Assembly (NCBI RefSeq): GCF_014529535.1
Contig: NW_023503493.1
Span: forward strand, 16,958,001-17,022,000
From: Bradysia coprophila
Taxonomy: Eukaryota; Arthropoda; Insecta; Diptera; Sciaridae
Direction of reading: 5' to 3'
DNA: 64,000 bases
Shown here: positions 23,773 to 34,927 of the stretch, piece after piece
Position numbering within the stretch: the stretch's first letter is position 1
Layout: each line of letters begins with the position of its first letter
The notes under the pieces: generated by a model
Told to the model about the DNA's origin: nothing
The model's input: only the letters and a program-made list of their open reading frames with translations
Databases searched by the model: none
Made by a program: the position numbers and the translations under genes

Positions 23773-26700
23773 ATGGGTCATCGGCAGAGCAAAAATCAGC
23801 GACCGCTAGCTTTACCGAAAAACGATAAACGCGCTAAAGATAGACCGAGCAAACGAGCGTCAGCGTTACGATCCTCAATCATCATTAAAATTCGTATGCT
23901 TAAAATGGAATCAAAAGATTTAACAAATAATTTAAACGTGAAATGCGATCAAAGAAGTAAGTGCTCTTGTAACGATAATAATGGACACCAATCAACAAAC
24001 CCAAGTTTTAATAATCAAAACACAACGATAACAACGTTACCGTCACCACAAAATCAGTATATTCAACCGGATGCACAATCCAATAAAATGAAGAATGAAG
24101 AAATTGAGCATCTTGAAGACCGGATTAATCAAATTAACAATGACAATAGTACGACGTTTGTAGCTCGACGCAATCAGTATAATAATCGTTCCAGCAACAG
24201 CATCAACAACAATATTATCAACGACAATGAGATAAACAGCGATGCCATTGGCCGCAATGAAACGGAGGGAAAAGCATCAGCCATCTGTGATAACGTAACA
24301 TCAGAATCCGATCGAATACAAATGGAATTGAAGAACATCGGTGTGAACAATTACAAACGAAGCAATTTAATGATGCATCGTGGATGTGACATCAGAAATA
24401 TCCCAAATGCGATGCTTTTGTCATCGTTGGATCAGCAATTCGTTGATAGTATGCCAGCGAACACAAAAACTATGAACAATTCCAGTATTTATCCAAATGC
24501 CAATAACGCAACAACAGTAACAACACCGTCCACAAGCAAAGGGCCAGATTATATTCCGATGGCTCCAATTAAGTCTAGCGATAAGATTGCAACCGAACAA
24601 AATTTCCTCACCAACGGCGATAGCGAGCTGGCCAATTCTTTTATGCAAATGGGTCTTCCATCGAATGATGGTGAGTGTCAAAATTTTATTTTGCCTTTCG
24701 GGGTGAGTTTATGTTGTGCAACACTGTTTTATCGAACGAACTGACGAATATCGTAAATTGAAATGAGGTCAAGAAAAGCGGAAATTTCGTTTCACTAGTC
24801 AGAACACACCTTTTTATTGCACTGAATCAACTTAGTGGATTTTATAGATTCGTTTTAATGTTGTGTGACAATTATCTGCAACGAAGAAAATGTTCGATGC
24901 GCGCTCGTTTTGAATGAAGTCGACATTCATTAAAGTGGAAGAGAACCTTGAATGTGTCGTCAGGACAGACGAAAATACATTTTCCCGATATTATTGATGC
25001 ATTTCGTCTCACGCTCTCATTACACATTAAAACTTTTCCCTTGACATAGAAATAGGATAACTGAAATACATTTCTCGGAAAATTTTCTTTTATGCATCCA
25101 TCGACATCGTTGTGGACGACTATCTTCTCATCAATAGACAGAATGAAAAGAATCCGTCGGTTGTACAGAATAATTTAAATTGAAAATGGTTTTCAATATT
25201 ATTTGGAAAACAATTGGAAAACTTTTCCATGAATAATGTGGAACGTTCGATATAGTGACGTCGAACGGTTCGCTTTAAAATTCTATTCTCCATTCGACGT
25301 GGGATTAAATTCCGTTTTCTTTCTTTTTTTTTCTTTCGCTGAAATTGTGTTCATTTCAATGGCACTTGATGTCGTCGTTTCAACCACATGACTTGGTTTT
25401 ATGTGCAAATTCTGAAAACTTTTGCCAATAATTTTTCTCTTTTACTCGGGCATCTGATATGTCTTGAACGCATATAGTTATTGTAATAAGAAATGAACAT
25501 CGTTTGCTGTATACTTAAATAAAACACGAAGTAAACAAGACTATAAAGTCGCTTTACGAGAAGGAAAACGATATTTGAATTTCATTTTTAATTTGAAATG
25601 TTTGGAATCTTTGGCTTTATTTCGTTTTCTGTTATTTACAAATGGGGAAAAGGATGACAAACGTATTTAAATTGTACTTGGAAAAGGCGTCAATTTTTTT
25701 TCTGAAATTTTAAATTATCTAAACAAACCTCGGTTCTAGTAACTCTCCTACAATGTTTTAAGTGGTCACTTTTCCGATGGTTGGTGGATGGATAGGTGAA
25801 ATGAATTTCGAAATATTTGATGCACTCCAATGTCCATTTGTTTATTGAATCATTCTGAAGGGATAGATTTGCGGTAATTAATGAAAAGAGATCAAACTAT
25901 CAGTTTTAAGACGCATGAAGAACATTTTTGAATCCAAGCATTTTGCCACGGTATGTGGGGATTCATTATTGATACGATATTCATTAAAGTTATAGTTATA
26001 ACTCTCCTTAGATAAAGTATGTTAAAAGTGTCTGTGAAATGATACTGAAGAATGTGCCCTAAATGCTTTAACATAGTGGAAATAAAAAATTCAGATAAAT
26101 TCTGTGGAAAACGTGACTATTGTAAAGCTTTGCCAGCCATGAATAATTTTAATGTCAGGAAAATATTTTTCCATATAAACTTAGGAATGTAGAAAATATT
26201 GGGTGCTGTGAGGGGTGTAAAAAACACGAATCGATATCCACAGTCGCTTATTGTGTAGCACCCAACAGCATTTCCGGGAATTCGAAGTACAGTCGTCACT
26301 CCATTTTATTTCGTAAGCTGAGAGTAAAGAGAAATTACACTTTTGTTGAGTTCATAAAATGTGTTGTCAATTTCTTAAACCGTTCCATATAGCCTCACAG
26401 AAACAAGAATCTAATTAACTGTCATTGCAATTTCACAGATTGCACAAAGGATCCAAAGGACAAAGAGACCAAAAGCAAAATAACCAATTGGTCGAAGAAA
26501 TTTAACTGCGTCAAAATTTTGAGTCCGAAATCATCATCACATATCCAGCCACAACAGCAGCAACATCAGCCGTCGTCATCCAGGTCACAACGGCAAACCG
26601 GTTCGACGGACACGAACAACTCTATCGTTAGGCATTCAGATACCAGGGCACACAGCGATCATAGAATGGCAGCTGAAGCGGTAAAAAGACTGCTGGACAT

Positions 26701-27833
26701 GGAAAAGTAAGTGTTCAAGTTGCAGAATGGACTTTCGAACGCTTTACTAAACGTTTTTCCATCGACAGATTCAATCCCTTAGAATATCCAACTGAAGATT
26801 GTGACGAAGTAGCTCGAGTGCAACGTGCCCGTGAAATACACGAAGGTGTGGATCCACCACCGGGATATCGAACAATTTGCACAGATCCGGTTTATGTGGC
26901 TGCTGATCCATCGTTGGACAATCGTTTATCTACCTGCTCCGCCGATGATAGAGACATAATGAATGCGATACGGTCGATACCAGATGGTCATATTGACGGC
27001 ACTAGCATTTTAAACACCTCAGACACTTTTCCCAATAATTTGTTCAATTCGGTTGATCAACAGCCGAGAGTCATACACTCTCAGGTAAATGTTTGCTTGC
27101 TTGCAGTAATATTGAGCTTATTTAACCAAAACGTTTTCACTTTTCAGGTGGATTTTATTCATTGTCTTGTACCTGACTTACGAAAGATTACAAATTGTGG
27201 CTTCTACTGGGGCAAAATGGATCGTTACGAAGCGGAACGATTGCTGGAAGGGAAACCAGAAGGTAAAATTCACATTGATTCGATCGAATGAATATGTGGC
27301 ATTGACAGTTGTTCGTTCGTTGTAGGTACATTTTTGCTTCGTGATTCGGCGCAAGAAGAGTTCCTATTTTCCGTATCATTCCGGAAGTACGGAAGATCGT
27401 TGCATGCCCGCATTGAACAATTCAATCACAAATTCAGTTTCGACTGCCATGATCCTGGAGTCTTTACATCACCCGAAGGTAATTATGCGATCCTTTTTTT
27501 TGAAGATTTCATTGAGCATTATAGAGTCATTCACTGACTGTCAGTGTACTAAGAAGCTTCGTAATTAAAATTTGTTTTTTGTTTCGCCTTTCAGTTACTG
27601 GTTTACTGGAACATTACAAGGATCCGGCCTGCGTTATGTTCTTCGAACCGGCGCTAACCCAACCGTTAAACCGTAATTTCTGTTTCACACTACAGCAGCT
27701 ATGCCGATCGTTAATCGTAAGCAGTACAACATATGACGGAGTCAATGACTTACCTCTGCCCAGCACACTAAAGTCATACTTAAAGGAATACCACTACAAA
27801 CAGCGCGTTCGAGTGAGACGCTACGACCAATAA
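23773..27833 (+). CDS. Socs36E: Suppressor of cytokine signalling, SOCS5/Socs36E type
   Basis: Six exons: 23773-24670, 26439-26706, 26769-27084, 27148-27262, 27326-27478 and 27595-27833. The total is 1989 nt, or 662 residues. The first ATG follows an in-frame TGA at 23758. Residues 1 to about 480 are long, Asn/Ser/Gln-rich and largely disordered, as in the SOCS4/5 branch. The SH2 domain starts around residue 512 ([16 protein letters not shown]) and contains FLLRDS, whose Arg binds phosphotyrosine. A C-terminal SOCS box follows ([24 protein letters not shown]), which recruits Elongin B/C and Cullin 5. In flies this protein damps JAK/STAT, and partly EGFR, signalling and is itself a STAT target. 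Intron 3 (27085-27147) is 63 nt with no in-frame stop, so its retention would only insert 21 residues. Orthology to Socs36E rests on domain order and branch type. Confidence 0.92.
25072..25080. promoter_or_regulatory. STAT consensus site in Socs36E intron 1
   Basis: TTCTCGGAA matches the TTC-N3-GAA site bound by STAT92E. It lies in the 1.77-kb first intron, and intronic STAT sites are known at the fly Socs36E gene. Confidence 0.45.
26272..26280. promoter_or_regulatory. Optimal STAT site in Socs36E intron 1
   Basis: TTCCGGGAA is the reverse complement of TTCCCGGAA, the preferred STAT92E sequence. It lies about 160 bp before exon 2. Confidence 0.55.
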
Positions 27834-28497
27834 TCAGAAGAAAAAAGGAAAATACAAATTTTTACTTGAAAGGAGTATACGGTGATCGGACCGCAAACGG
27901 CGGTATTCGATCGAAATTTGTAAACAGAATACCCATACGGTAGAATCTCCTGATTATTAGTTTTTTCTTTTCTTTTTAATTTATTTGATTTGTACATAAT
28001 AATGGGCTAATTTTAGATTTTTAATCATATTTTTTTACAGAATTTTAATGATCATTTTGCTTTTTAAAAGTTGACGTTAAATTGACGATTTAGTTTTAAA
28101 TTTTATTCAGAAGTCAGAAATTTTGTCTCCGATCGAATGTTTCCCAGTGACAAAAACAATGTATCAAACGATTTAATTTTAATTGACTTCGCTTCGAATT
28201 ATAGGCTATAATCAATTCCGATTGATTCTGTTGATTTATCTCAATTAGCAGTTGAACGAACATTGTCTTGGTTTTTAAATTTGAGACTTGTGTTGACAAC
28301 TTTATTTTATCGAAAATACAATTAGCGTCGAAATGATACTAGCCCATTCAACCCACTTGTCATTTTCATTTAATTCTACTGATTCCTGTGACAAAGCCGT
28401 CAAACGAACGGTTGCATTTTTCACTTCTGTGGTTTTACGGCCGCGATTCTTCCGCGGGAATTTCGTTTCAGACTTGTATGTCCATGCTAAAATCATC
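27834..28497. other. Socs36E 3' flank
   Basis: Probably holds the Socs36E 3'UTR; no exact AATAAA was found close to the stop. Otherwise non-coding. Confidence 0.4.
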
Positions 28498-28665
28498 CAG
28501 GGCCTATTATTGGTAATTTGAATTACCGAATTCACCTAAACTATCAATTTAATTACGGAAATCTTCTAATTTACTGATAAAATTACCGATCTTACTTTAC
28601 GGTAATTTTGTCAGAAAATTAAGTAATTTCGGTTTTTTTCATGGGTAATTAAATAATAGGCCCTG
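28498..28665. mobile_element. MITE-like foldback with CAGGGCC ends
   Basis: The ends CAGGGCCTATTATT and its complement (AATAATAGGCCCTG) are inverted copies, and the interior is rich in AATTACC/GGTAATT motifs that pair further. CAGGG..CCCTG ends resemble hAT elements, but the flanking octamers (AAATCATC and CATCATAC) are not identical, so the duplication is decayed or absent. Confidence 0.55.
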
Positions 28666-29117
28666 CATCATACACACAATATCTAAGAGTAATTTTTCAA
28701 AGCACAATAATGACAATATTACAACATTTTGTTTGTCAAATCGTATGGCTACAAACTTTCCGCTAGTCAAACAACATATTTCTAAGCAAAGACGGGGAAG
28801 GCGGTACAGTTACCCAATTATATTATGACTACGGTTGTGGGATTCATTCCTTTTACATCCTACACACTTCCCACATTCAATTGAACCAACGAATTCAATT
28901 TCATTTTTGATTTTGTCGATTCGCACCATTGACATACAAGTGGTTAGTTCTCATTATCTGCTTGTGGTGGCACCATATACTTTGCGTGTCCAAGCAGTTC
29001 AAGAAGTACTAGGTAGCGTCAATCAAAATTCTGAAAGAACAGTTTAGATCACATCTGATTTGATCGCAAAGGCAGTAAGCAATTTAGAAGGTTTTTTTTG
29101 TGCATTATATGTATTTT

Positions 29118-29317
29118 ACATGCTACATGCGTCGAAAACGGTACTTTTCATGTTTCACGCACTAATTTCGACTTCCAAAGCATGCAAAAACCACTCGGGA
29201 TAAAAAGATGAAATGTCTCGTTTTCGGGTGTTTATTGACCTCGGCTACGCCTCGGATCAACAAAATTCACACGAAAACTCTACTTTTCATCTTTTTATCA
29301 CAAGAAATGTAAAATAC
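29118..29317. repeat. Dispersed CCTCGG palindromic unit, copy 1
   Basis: Begins TACATGCTACATGCGTCG, then a near-palindrome GATAAAAAGATGAAA..CTTTTTATC centred on CCTCGGCTACGCCTCGG. Lies in the left arm of the large inverted repeat. Confidence 0.7.
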
Positions 29318-31080
29318 AAATGCTTTTCTGATCTTTCAAACGTGAGAAGCAAGTTCGTGTGAAATGGGAGAAATGTAAAACGCTAATGAAATACATGTAT
29401 AGAATGAATGGAATGAATTGGATGAAAAAAACCAACAAAAGCGGTAAAAACGTATGTTGATTGTTGAGTTTAAATTGGACAAAATAGCAAAATTCTAATC
29501 ATAAGATGTTGTGCAACAAAATGACGATCGGCTGTACCTCCACCGTTTTTGATATCCGCCTTCTTGGTACATGACATATGCAAGATTCTTTTCATAACAT
29601 TTTCATTGTTCATTTGTCAACAGATTGCGAAGTGACATTTCAGTTATTTTTAAGCTTTTCGTGATATCGCAAAAACTGCAGGTTATTTCATTATCTTTGG
29701 GAACACGGGTTCTCCAATTCAAATGAGTGATAGATCGTTGGATTCGTCTTTCAATTCTAGAGAAGTCGCATCTTTAATTTTTTCGATTAATTTTGTTTGC
29801 TTTCGGTGCAAAGTGTTCAAAAGTGAAGGCTTGTCAGAGGGTCCCGCGAACAGTTTTTCGGAAATTACTCAAGAAATAATTATTTAAAACCATTGTTATG
29901 CTGTACTAATGTCGGTCTTGGGAAGACCTACCAAAAATATAGTGCTCGCCTTCTCAGCAAAATTGATGTTTCACGGGACTGACTGTGTAGTGTTCTAGCC
30001 TGCCTCACCCACTATCGTTTCACATATATAAGATCCCAGGTCTTCTGTGTGGCAAGCCTACAGAAACTGCAAGTCTTCGGAAAAAGGAAAAAAGTATATA
30101 AAAATGACTGCACTTCCAGACGCTGTTCCAGTAGTAGAGCCCTAGAAAGAAAGTTAAAATTTTCAACTTTACAGCAACCTTTTTCCGAAGACCTGCAGGT
30201 TTTGTAGGCTTGCAACACAGAAGTACTGGGATCTTATATATGTGGAACAATAGTGGGTGACATGCTACAACACTACACAGTCAGTCCCTTGGAACATCAA
30301 TTTTGCAGAGAAGGTGGACTCTCTGAACACTATATATTTGGTGAGCAGTCTTTTTTTTCGCTTGTCAATAAAAAGAAATAAAACGGTAAAACGTAATAAG
30401 GTCAAAAAAAATGTTTTTATCATAACTTTTGTGGATGTACTTGCACCAACCAGTGCAAGTCCTGTAGTACGTCTTCCCATGACCGACATTAGTACAGCAT
30501 AACAATGATTTACAATAATTATTTCTTGAGTTATTGATGAAAAACTGTTCACGGGACCCTCTGACAAGCCTTCACTTTTGAACACTTTGCACCGAAAACA
30601 ACAAAATCAATCGAAAAAATTAAAGATGTGACTTCTCTAGAATTCAAAGATGAATCCAACGATCTATCACTCATTTGAATTGGAGAACCCGTGTTCCCAA
30701 AGATAATGAAATAACCTGCAGTTTTTGCGATATCAAGAAAAGCTTAAAAATAACTGAAATGTCACTTCGCAATCTGTTGACAAATGAACAATGAAAATGT
30801 TATGAAAAGAATCTTGCATATGTCATGTACCAAGAAGGCGGATATCAAAAGCGGTGGAGGTACAGCCGATCGTCATTTTGTTGCACAACATCTTATGATT
30901 AGAATTTTGCTCTTTTGTCCAATTTAAACTCAACAATCAACATACGTTTTTAACGCTTTTGTTGGTTTTCTTCATGTAATTCGTTCCATTCATTCTACAT
31001 GTATTTCTTTAGCGTTTTACATTTCTCCAATTTGACACGAATTTCCTTCTCATGTTTTTGAAAGATCAGAAAAGCATTTG

Positions 31081-31286
31081 TATTTTACATTTCTTGGGAT
31101 AAAAAGATGAGAAGTAGAGTTTTCGTGTGAATTTTGTTGATCCGAGGCGTAGCCGAGGTCAATAAACACGCGAAAACGAGACATTTCATCTTTTTATCCC
31201 GAGTGGTTTTTGCATGCTTTTTGGAAGTCGAAATTAGTGCGTGAAACATGAAAAGTACCGTTTTCGACGCATGTAGCATGTAAAAT
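31081..31286. repeat. Dispersed CCTCGG palindromic unit, copy 2
   Basis: The mirror copy of the first unit, in the right arm of the large inverted repeat. Confidence 0.7.
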
Positions 31287-31594
31287 ACATATAATGCACA
31301 AAAAAAACCTTCTAAATTGCTTACTGCCTTTGCGATCAAATCAGATGTGATCTAAACTGTTCTTTTAGAATTTTGATTGACGCTACCTAGTACTTCTTTA
31401 AATGCTTGGACACGCAAAGTATATGGTGCCACCACAAGCAGATAATGAGAACTAACCACTTGTATGTCAATGGTGCCAATCGACAAAATCAAAAATGAAA
31501 TTGAGTTCGTTGGTTCAATTGAATGTGGGAAGTGTGTAGGATGTAAAAGGAATGAATCCTACAATCCCATAGTCATAATATAATTGAGTACCTG

Positions 31595-32924
31595 TATTCC
31601 CACTCGTCAAAATACAAATTTGGACCCACGGACGTAATCTACTATTACATAGCAAACATGTTTTGAATTGACAAAATTGACAAAACTTGTAACGTGTAAA
31701 CGGACGTTCAACCATTTTTATAAAGCAACTACCGCAACTTAAGGTTTAGTTTCAGGAAGAGAAGCGTTAAATCAACACAAATCAAAGTGTCAAATAATGA
31801 CAGCGAAACGAAGCAAGGATAAAGTCTGTGTGTTCTGTTGAGTATTTGACAGAGAATTTTAGTTTTAAATCGGAAAAAATATGGGAATTTTGTCCCATAG
31901 AAACAGAACCGAATATTTCTTACTAAAATTCTTCCTGATTCGTTCAGTCGACCTTCAAACGTTTTTTCCGTTTGTTCATTCACTGATCATTAAAACAGAA
32001 ACTTGCAATATTACATGACAGAGATTAAACAATTAAAAAAAAATTTAGAAAAAAATATTTATTAAAAGAAGAGGAGCGCAACTTAAATTCACTTAGTTCC
32101 ACTTACCGTCTCGATTCAATCTTAACTTCAATCAAATCTGACTTAACTTAATCTAAATCAACTTAAATACGTTCCTTCAAGGCAGAGGAAGCGTCTCCGA
32201 GGGCAACATTTTTGCGAAAGAGATAATTATCATTTTATCGATTGTCATAGCCAATTCACTAGATATGAAATGTTTTTATCCAATGATATTGACTCTGGTA
32301 GAAAATGTTAGAAGAAAATAAGTAAAATCAAAAATTTAAATGGAATGAAAAATCAAATGAAACATTGTTTTGAAAACAGTTTTACGATAGAAAACGTCGT
32401 CTAGCGAATTTTTGATTTGATTTTAGTTCTTATTGTAGGCAAATAATTAATTTTTAAGTTTTTTAGTTATAATAATTTTGGTTGAGAATTTAAATGTTTA
32501 TATTATTTATAAATGTATAGCTATTAAAAGAACTTGTAAAAATCTATAGAAAAAGTCTGCTGTGTTTTGTTATCACTCCGTCTAGAACCCCAGTACAGTC
32601 ATCGAAGTCTAAACTGTCATAGTCATCAAAATCTTGGAAATTGACTTGCTTTTACCAATTGTAAAAGGAATAAGGTTTAATAACTTTCGAATCAGGCTGA
32701 TAATAGATTTCACAGGCCTCCCATTTGTCCTAATTCGTCCTACTTGTCCTACAGCACAAAATTGAAAAAATTTATTCGAAAAATTATGAAATTCAAAAAT
32801 TTGGTATTCTTTACAAGTTTCCATCGTGAATTTATGGCCAGTCTTCCATCAGAATATGATAGAAAGTAAAGACTGCTCACAATGACGCAGTCCGTAAAAA
32901 AACGATCTTTTTAAAAATCAAAGG
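31595..32924. other. Non-coding stretch with repeat fragments
   Basis: Starts with a CACTCGTCAAAATA motif (31600) shared with 33337 and 41747. A low-complexity ACTTAACTT-rich stretch lies near 32080-32175. No gene recognised. Confidence 0.4.
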
Positions 32925-33245
32925 TTACAACATATGGAAATCATCTACTCTATCCGGTCCCAAAGTCCCGGGAATACACGCAGCGTTGCCTCTATGTATC
33001 GCAGTTGAAATTTTCTGCAATAAATAATCCATTGAGCGCGATTCCCCTGAAGCGGCCATCATAATTTTTCCTAATTTCTCAATGAATTTCTTTGTTTCAG
33101 GTCCCATGCAGTCTAAAGTCTCGAAAGCTAGAGGAGTAAACAAATAATTTTCTTTTAAAAGCTTATAATGACTGTGTTTAAATCTTTCCGCGTTATTTGT
33201 AATCGACCGCAATCGATGAAAAGTACATGTTACAAATATCAGCAA
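32925..33245 (-). pseudogene. Probable retroelement polymerase C-terminal fragment
   Basis: A 106-residue frame containing LFTPLAFETLDCMGP, then KFIEKLGKIM and ISTAIHRGNAACIPGTLG. I recognise this pattern (ET.G..GP...F...L, then I..AI.RGNA....GT) from the tail region after the reverse transcriptase of some non-LTR elements. It has no upstream RT domain and starts abruptly, so it is a relic. Assignment is by memory of the motif only. Confidence 0.4.
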
Positions 33246-33684
33246 TTTCTACCATAATTTTTAAGTGTGCAATGAGTTTACATGATTTCTTAAGAATGAA
33301 AACATTTTCACATTAAAATAAACATAGTCCCCACTCGTCAAAATAAAAATTTGGAATCTCGGACCTACTATAAGTAAGAAGTCTGATTACAGCCTGAAAT
33401 GCAAAATCTGACTAGAATAAATTCGCAATCTTCTCTTCATTTTTTACACCTATCTTTGTGGTAACAAAATTGTGAAAAATGCATTGTGTTACTAAAATTT
33501 GTGAAAAATGCGAGCTTCGAGCTATTGGCCGCGAAACTTCTCACAAAAAATGAGGTATACAACTTTGTGGATGAATAGGTCCAATGAAAATTGACGAAAA
33601 TGAACCCAAATGCTCAGAATGGGTTTTTCTCCAATAAAAGTTGATTGGCCTGAGCGGTGACGATCAGGAAACTTCTGGTGTTTA

Positions 33685-33855
33685 CAGGGCTTACTTTAGA
33701 GAATTTTAATTCTGAAAGCTCCGAAAATTCTGAAAAAATTCCAAAAAAGTTCCGAAAAGTTCTGAAATAATTTTTCGGAATTTTTCAGAACTTTTTCGGA
33801 ATTTTTTCAGAATTTTCGGAGCTTTCAGAATTAAAATTCTCTAAAATAAGCCCTG
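33685..33855. mobile_element. 171-bp palindromic MITE with CAGGGCTTA ends
   Basis: Almost the whole element is one palindrome: CAGGGCTTACTTTAGAGAAT inward from the left, and its complement (with CTTATTTT) ending AAGCCCTG at 33855. The arms continue through CTGAAAGCTCCGAAAATTC. Flanking octamers GGTGTTTA and GGTTTTAT are similar but not identical. hAT-like by its ends. Confidence 0.65.
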
Positions 33856-33954
33856 GGTTTTATGCCTTTTTTAAAGCACCAGCAAGAAAAACACAATATT
33901 TTATTTGATAAATTCAGGCAATTAAACAAAGATCAATCAAGTGCCTATATAGAA

Positions 33955-34663
33955 TGTTATTTTATTTTTATCAGTTTAACGATCGACAGGCAGGTCGAAG
34001 CCCAATAATATGTCAATCGGCAAATTACAATGAAGCATTAAGAAAATCATAAACCAAAAAACATAGCAAATTCATACGATGTAAAAGTACAATCAGGAAT
34101 GATCAATAACAAAGTTTAAAAATCGAAACGATCCTTGACAAGACTCTTGAAAACCGAAAACCGATCGTCCATCAAATTAACCTGCGAAAATAAGTGTCGT
34201 GGTTTTCTTGCAGGCGTTATAATGGAGAATTACGTTGTATATTAGTCTTGAAGTTTGGAAGATAAAACAGTTTCTTTTGCCGGGTAGATCTGCAACGACT
34301 ATCAAACGTAAGCTGTTGGCAAAGCTGCGAATCGACGCGGTGATGAACCAGTTTGAAAAGAGTCAGTTCGTCGTTCTCCAATCGCCTGGATTCTAACGAG
34401 TGCAGCTTGAGAACTTTGAGCCTTTTGTCATACGATTGTTTCTCGATGCTGAATTCGAAGAAAAACATTCTCAAAAATTTCCTCTGGACTCGCTCTATTT
34501 GGTCGATTGAGTTGTGATAGAATGGATTCCATAATGATGAACAATACTCCAATCTGTTTCGGACGAGAGCGTTATAAAGCGTCATAATACTTGACTGATT
34601 AGAAAAGTATTTTCCACAACGAAAGATAATCCAACTTGTTCCACATTCGATATCCACGTACAA
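33955..34663 (-). mobile_element. 5'-truncated non-LTR retrotransposon
   Basis: The minus-strand frame 34217-34663 encodes the region just after the reverse transcriptase core of jockey/CR1-like LINEs (LYNALVRNRLEYCSSLWNPF, then IERVQRKFLR and LESRRLENDELTLFKL). After its stop comes a 3'UTR-like stretch with GCCTGTCGATCGTTAAA and a minus-strand AATAAA near 33963. The 5' part, including the polymerase active site, is absent, as is normal for LINE insertions made by incomplete reverse transcription. Clear target duplications were not found. Confidence 0.7.
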
Positions 34664-34667
34664 ACAG

Positions 34668-34776
34668 TGCCTTTCGGGAATTTTTGTAATTTTCTCAAAT
34701 TTTCGTGAAAAACTTCTACCGAAAACTCACAAAAATTTGAGAAAATTGTGAAAATATTTTTGCGAATATAAGCCCT
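34668..34776. repeat. Small foldback, about 110 bp
   Basis: GGGAATTTTTGTAATTTTC and a complementary stretch ending TAAGCCCTG pair over about 35 bp with mismatches. The right end matches the CAGGGCTTA terminus of the element at 33685-33855, so it is probably a decayed relative. Confidence 0.45.
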
Positions 34777-34807
34777 GTTTACAAATGTATTTGTATTTAA
34801 TATTCAT

Positions 34808-34927
34808 ACAATCGCTAAAACGAACTGGTGTGCATACGTTATTTTGCACCAGCTGGTCCTATTTGGAATTGTATGTGACCAGCTGGTGCAAAATAACGTA
34901 TGCACACCAGTTCGGTTTAGCGATTGT
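34808..34927. repeat. Near-perfect hairpin, 51-bp arms, 18-bp loop
   Basis: Arms 34808-34858 and 34877-34927 are reverse complements with a single mismatch (A/C near GCTAAA[A/C]CGAACT). Each arm includes the small palindrome ACCAGCTGGT. No target duplication is evident. Either a compact MITE or a hairpin-RNA precursor. Confidence 0.8.

Larger units (their letters stand above)
28807..31594. repeat. Large inverted repeat, arms 1.28 and 1.42 kb
   Basis: The left arm 28807-30087 is the near-identical reverse complement of the right arm 30178-31594, about 94% identical where I compared them base by base. The unpaired centre is about 90 bp (30088-30177). The right arm has about 140 bp (roughly 30319-30465) missing from the left. 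Each arm contains one copy of a dispersed palindromic unit with the core CCTCGGCTACGCCTCGG. No long coding frame is shared by the arms. As RNA it would form a very long hairpin. It could be a foldback transposon, an inverted duplication of an unknown element, or a hairpin-RNA locus. Confidence 0.85.

Noticed and set aside
28490..28673. 8-bp target duplication for the CAGGGCC element
   Set aside because: AAATCATC and CATCATAC share only an offset ATCAT, not a true duplication.
33940..34680. AGTGCCT on both sides of the LINE fragment as target duplication
   Set aside because: Only seven bases agree, the left copy is not adjacent to the LINE 3' end, and the right copy may belong to another foldback.
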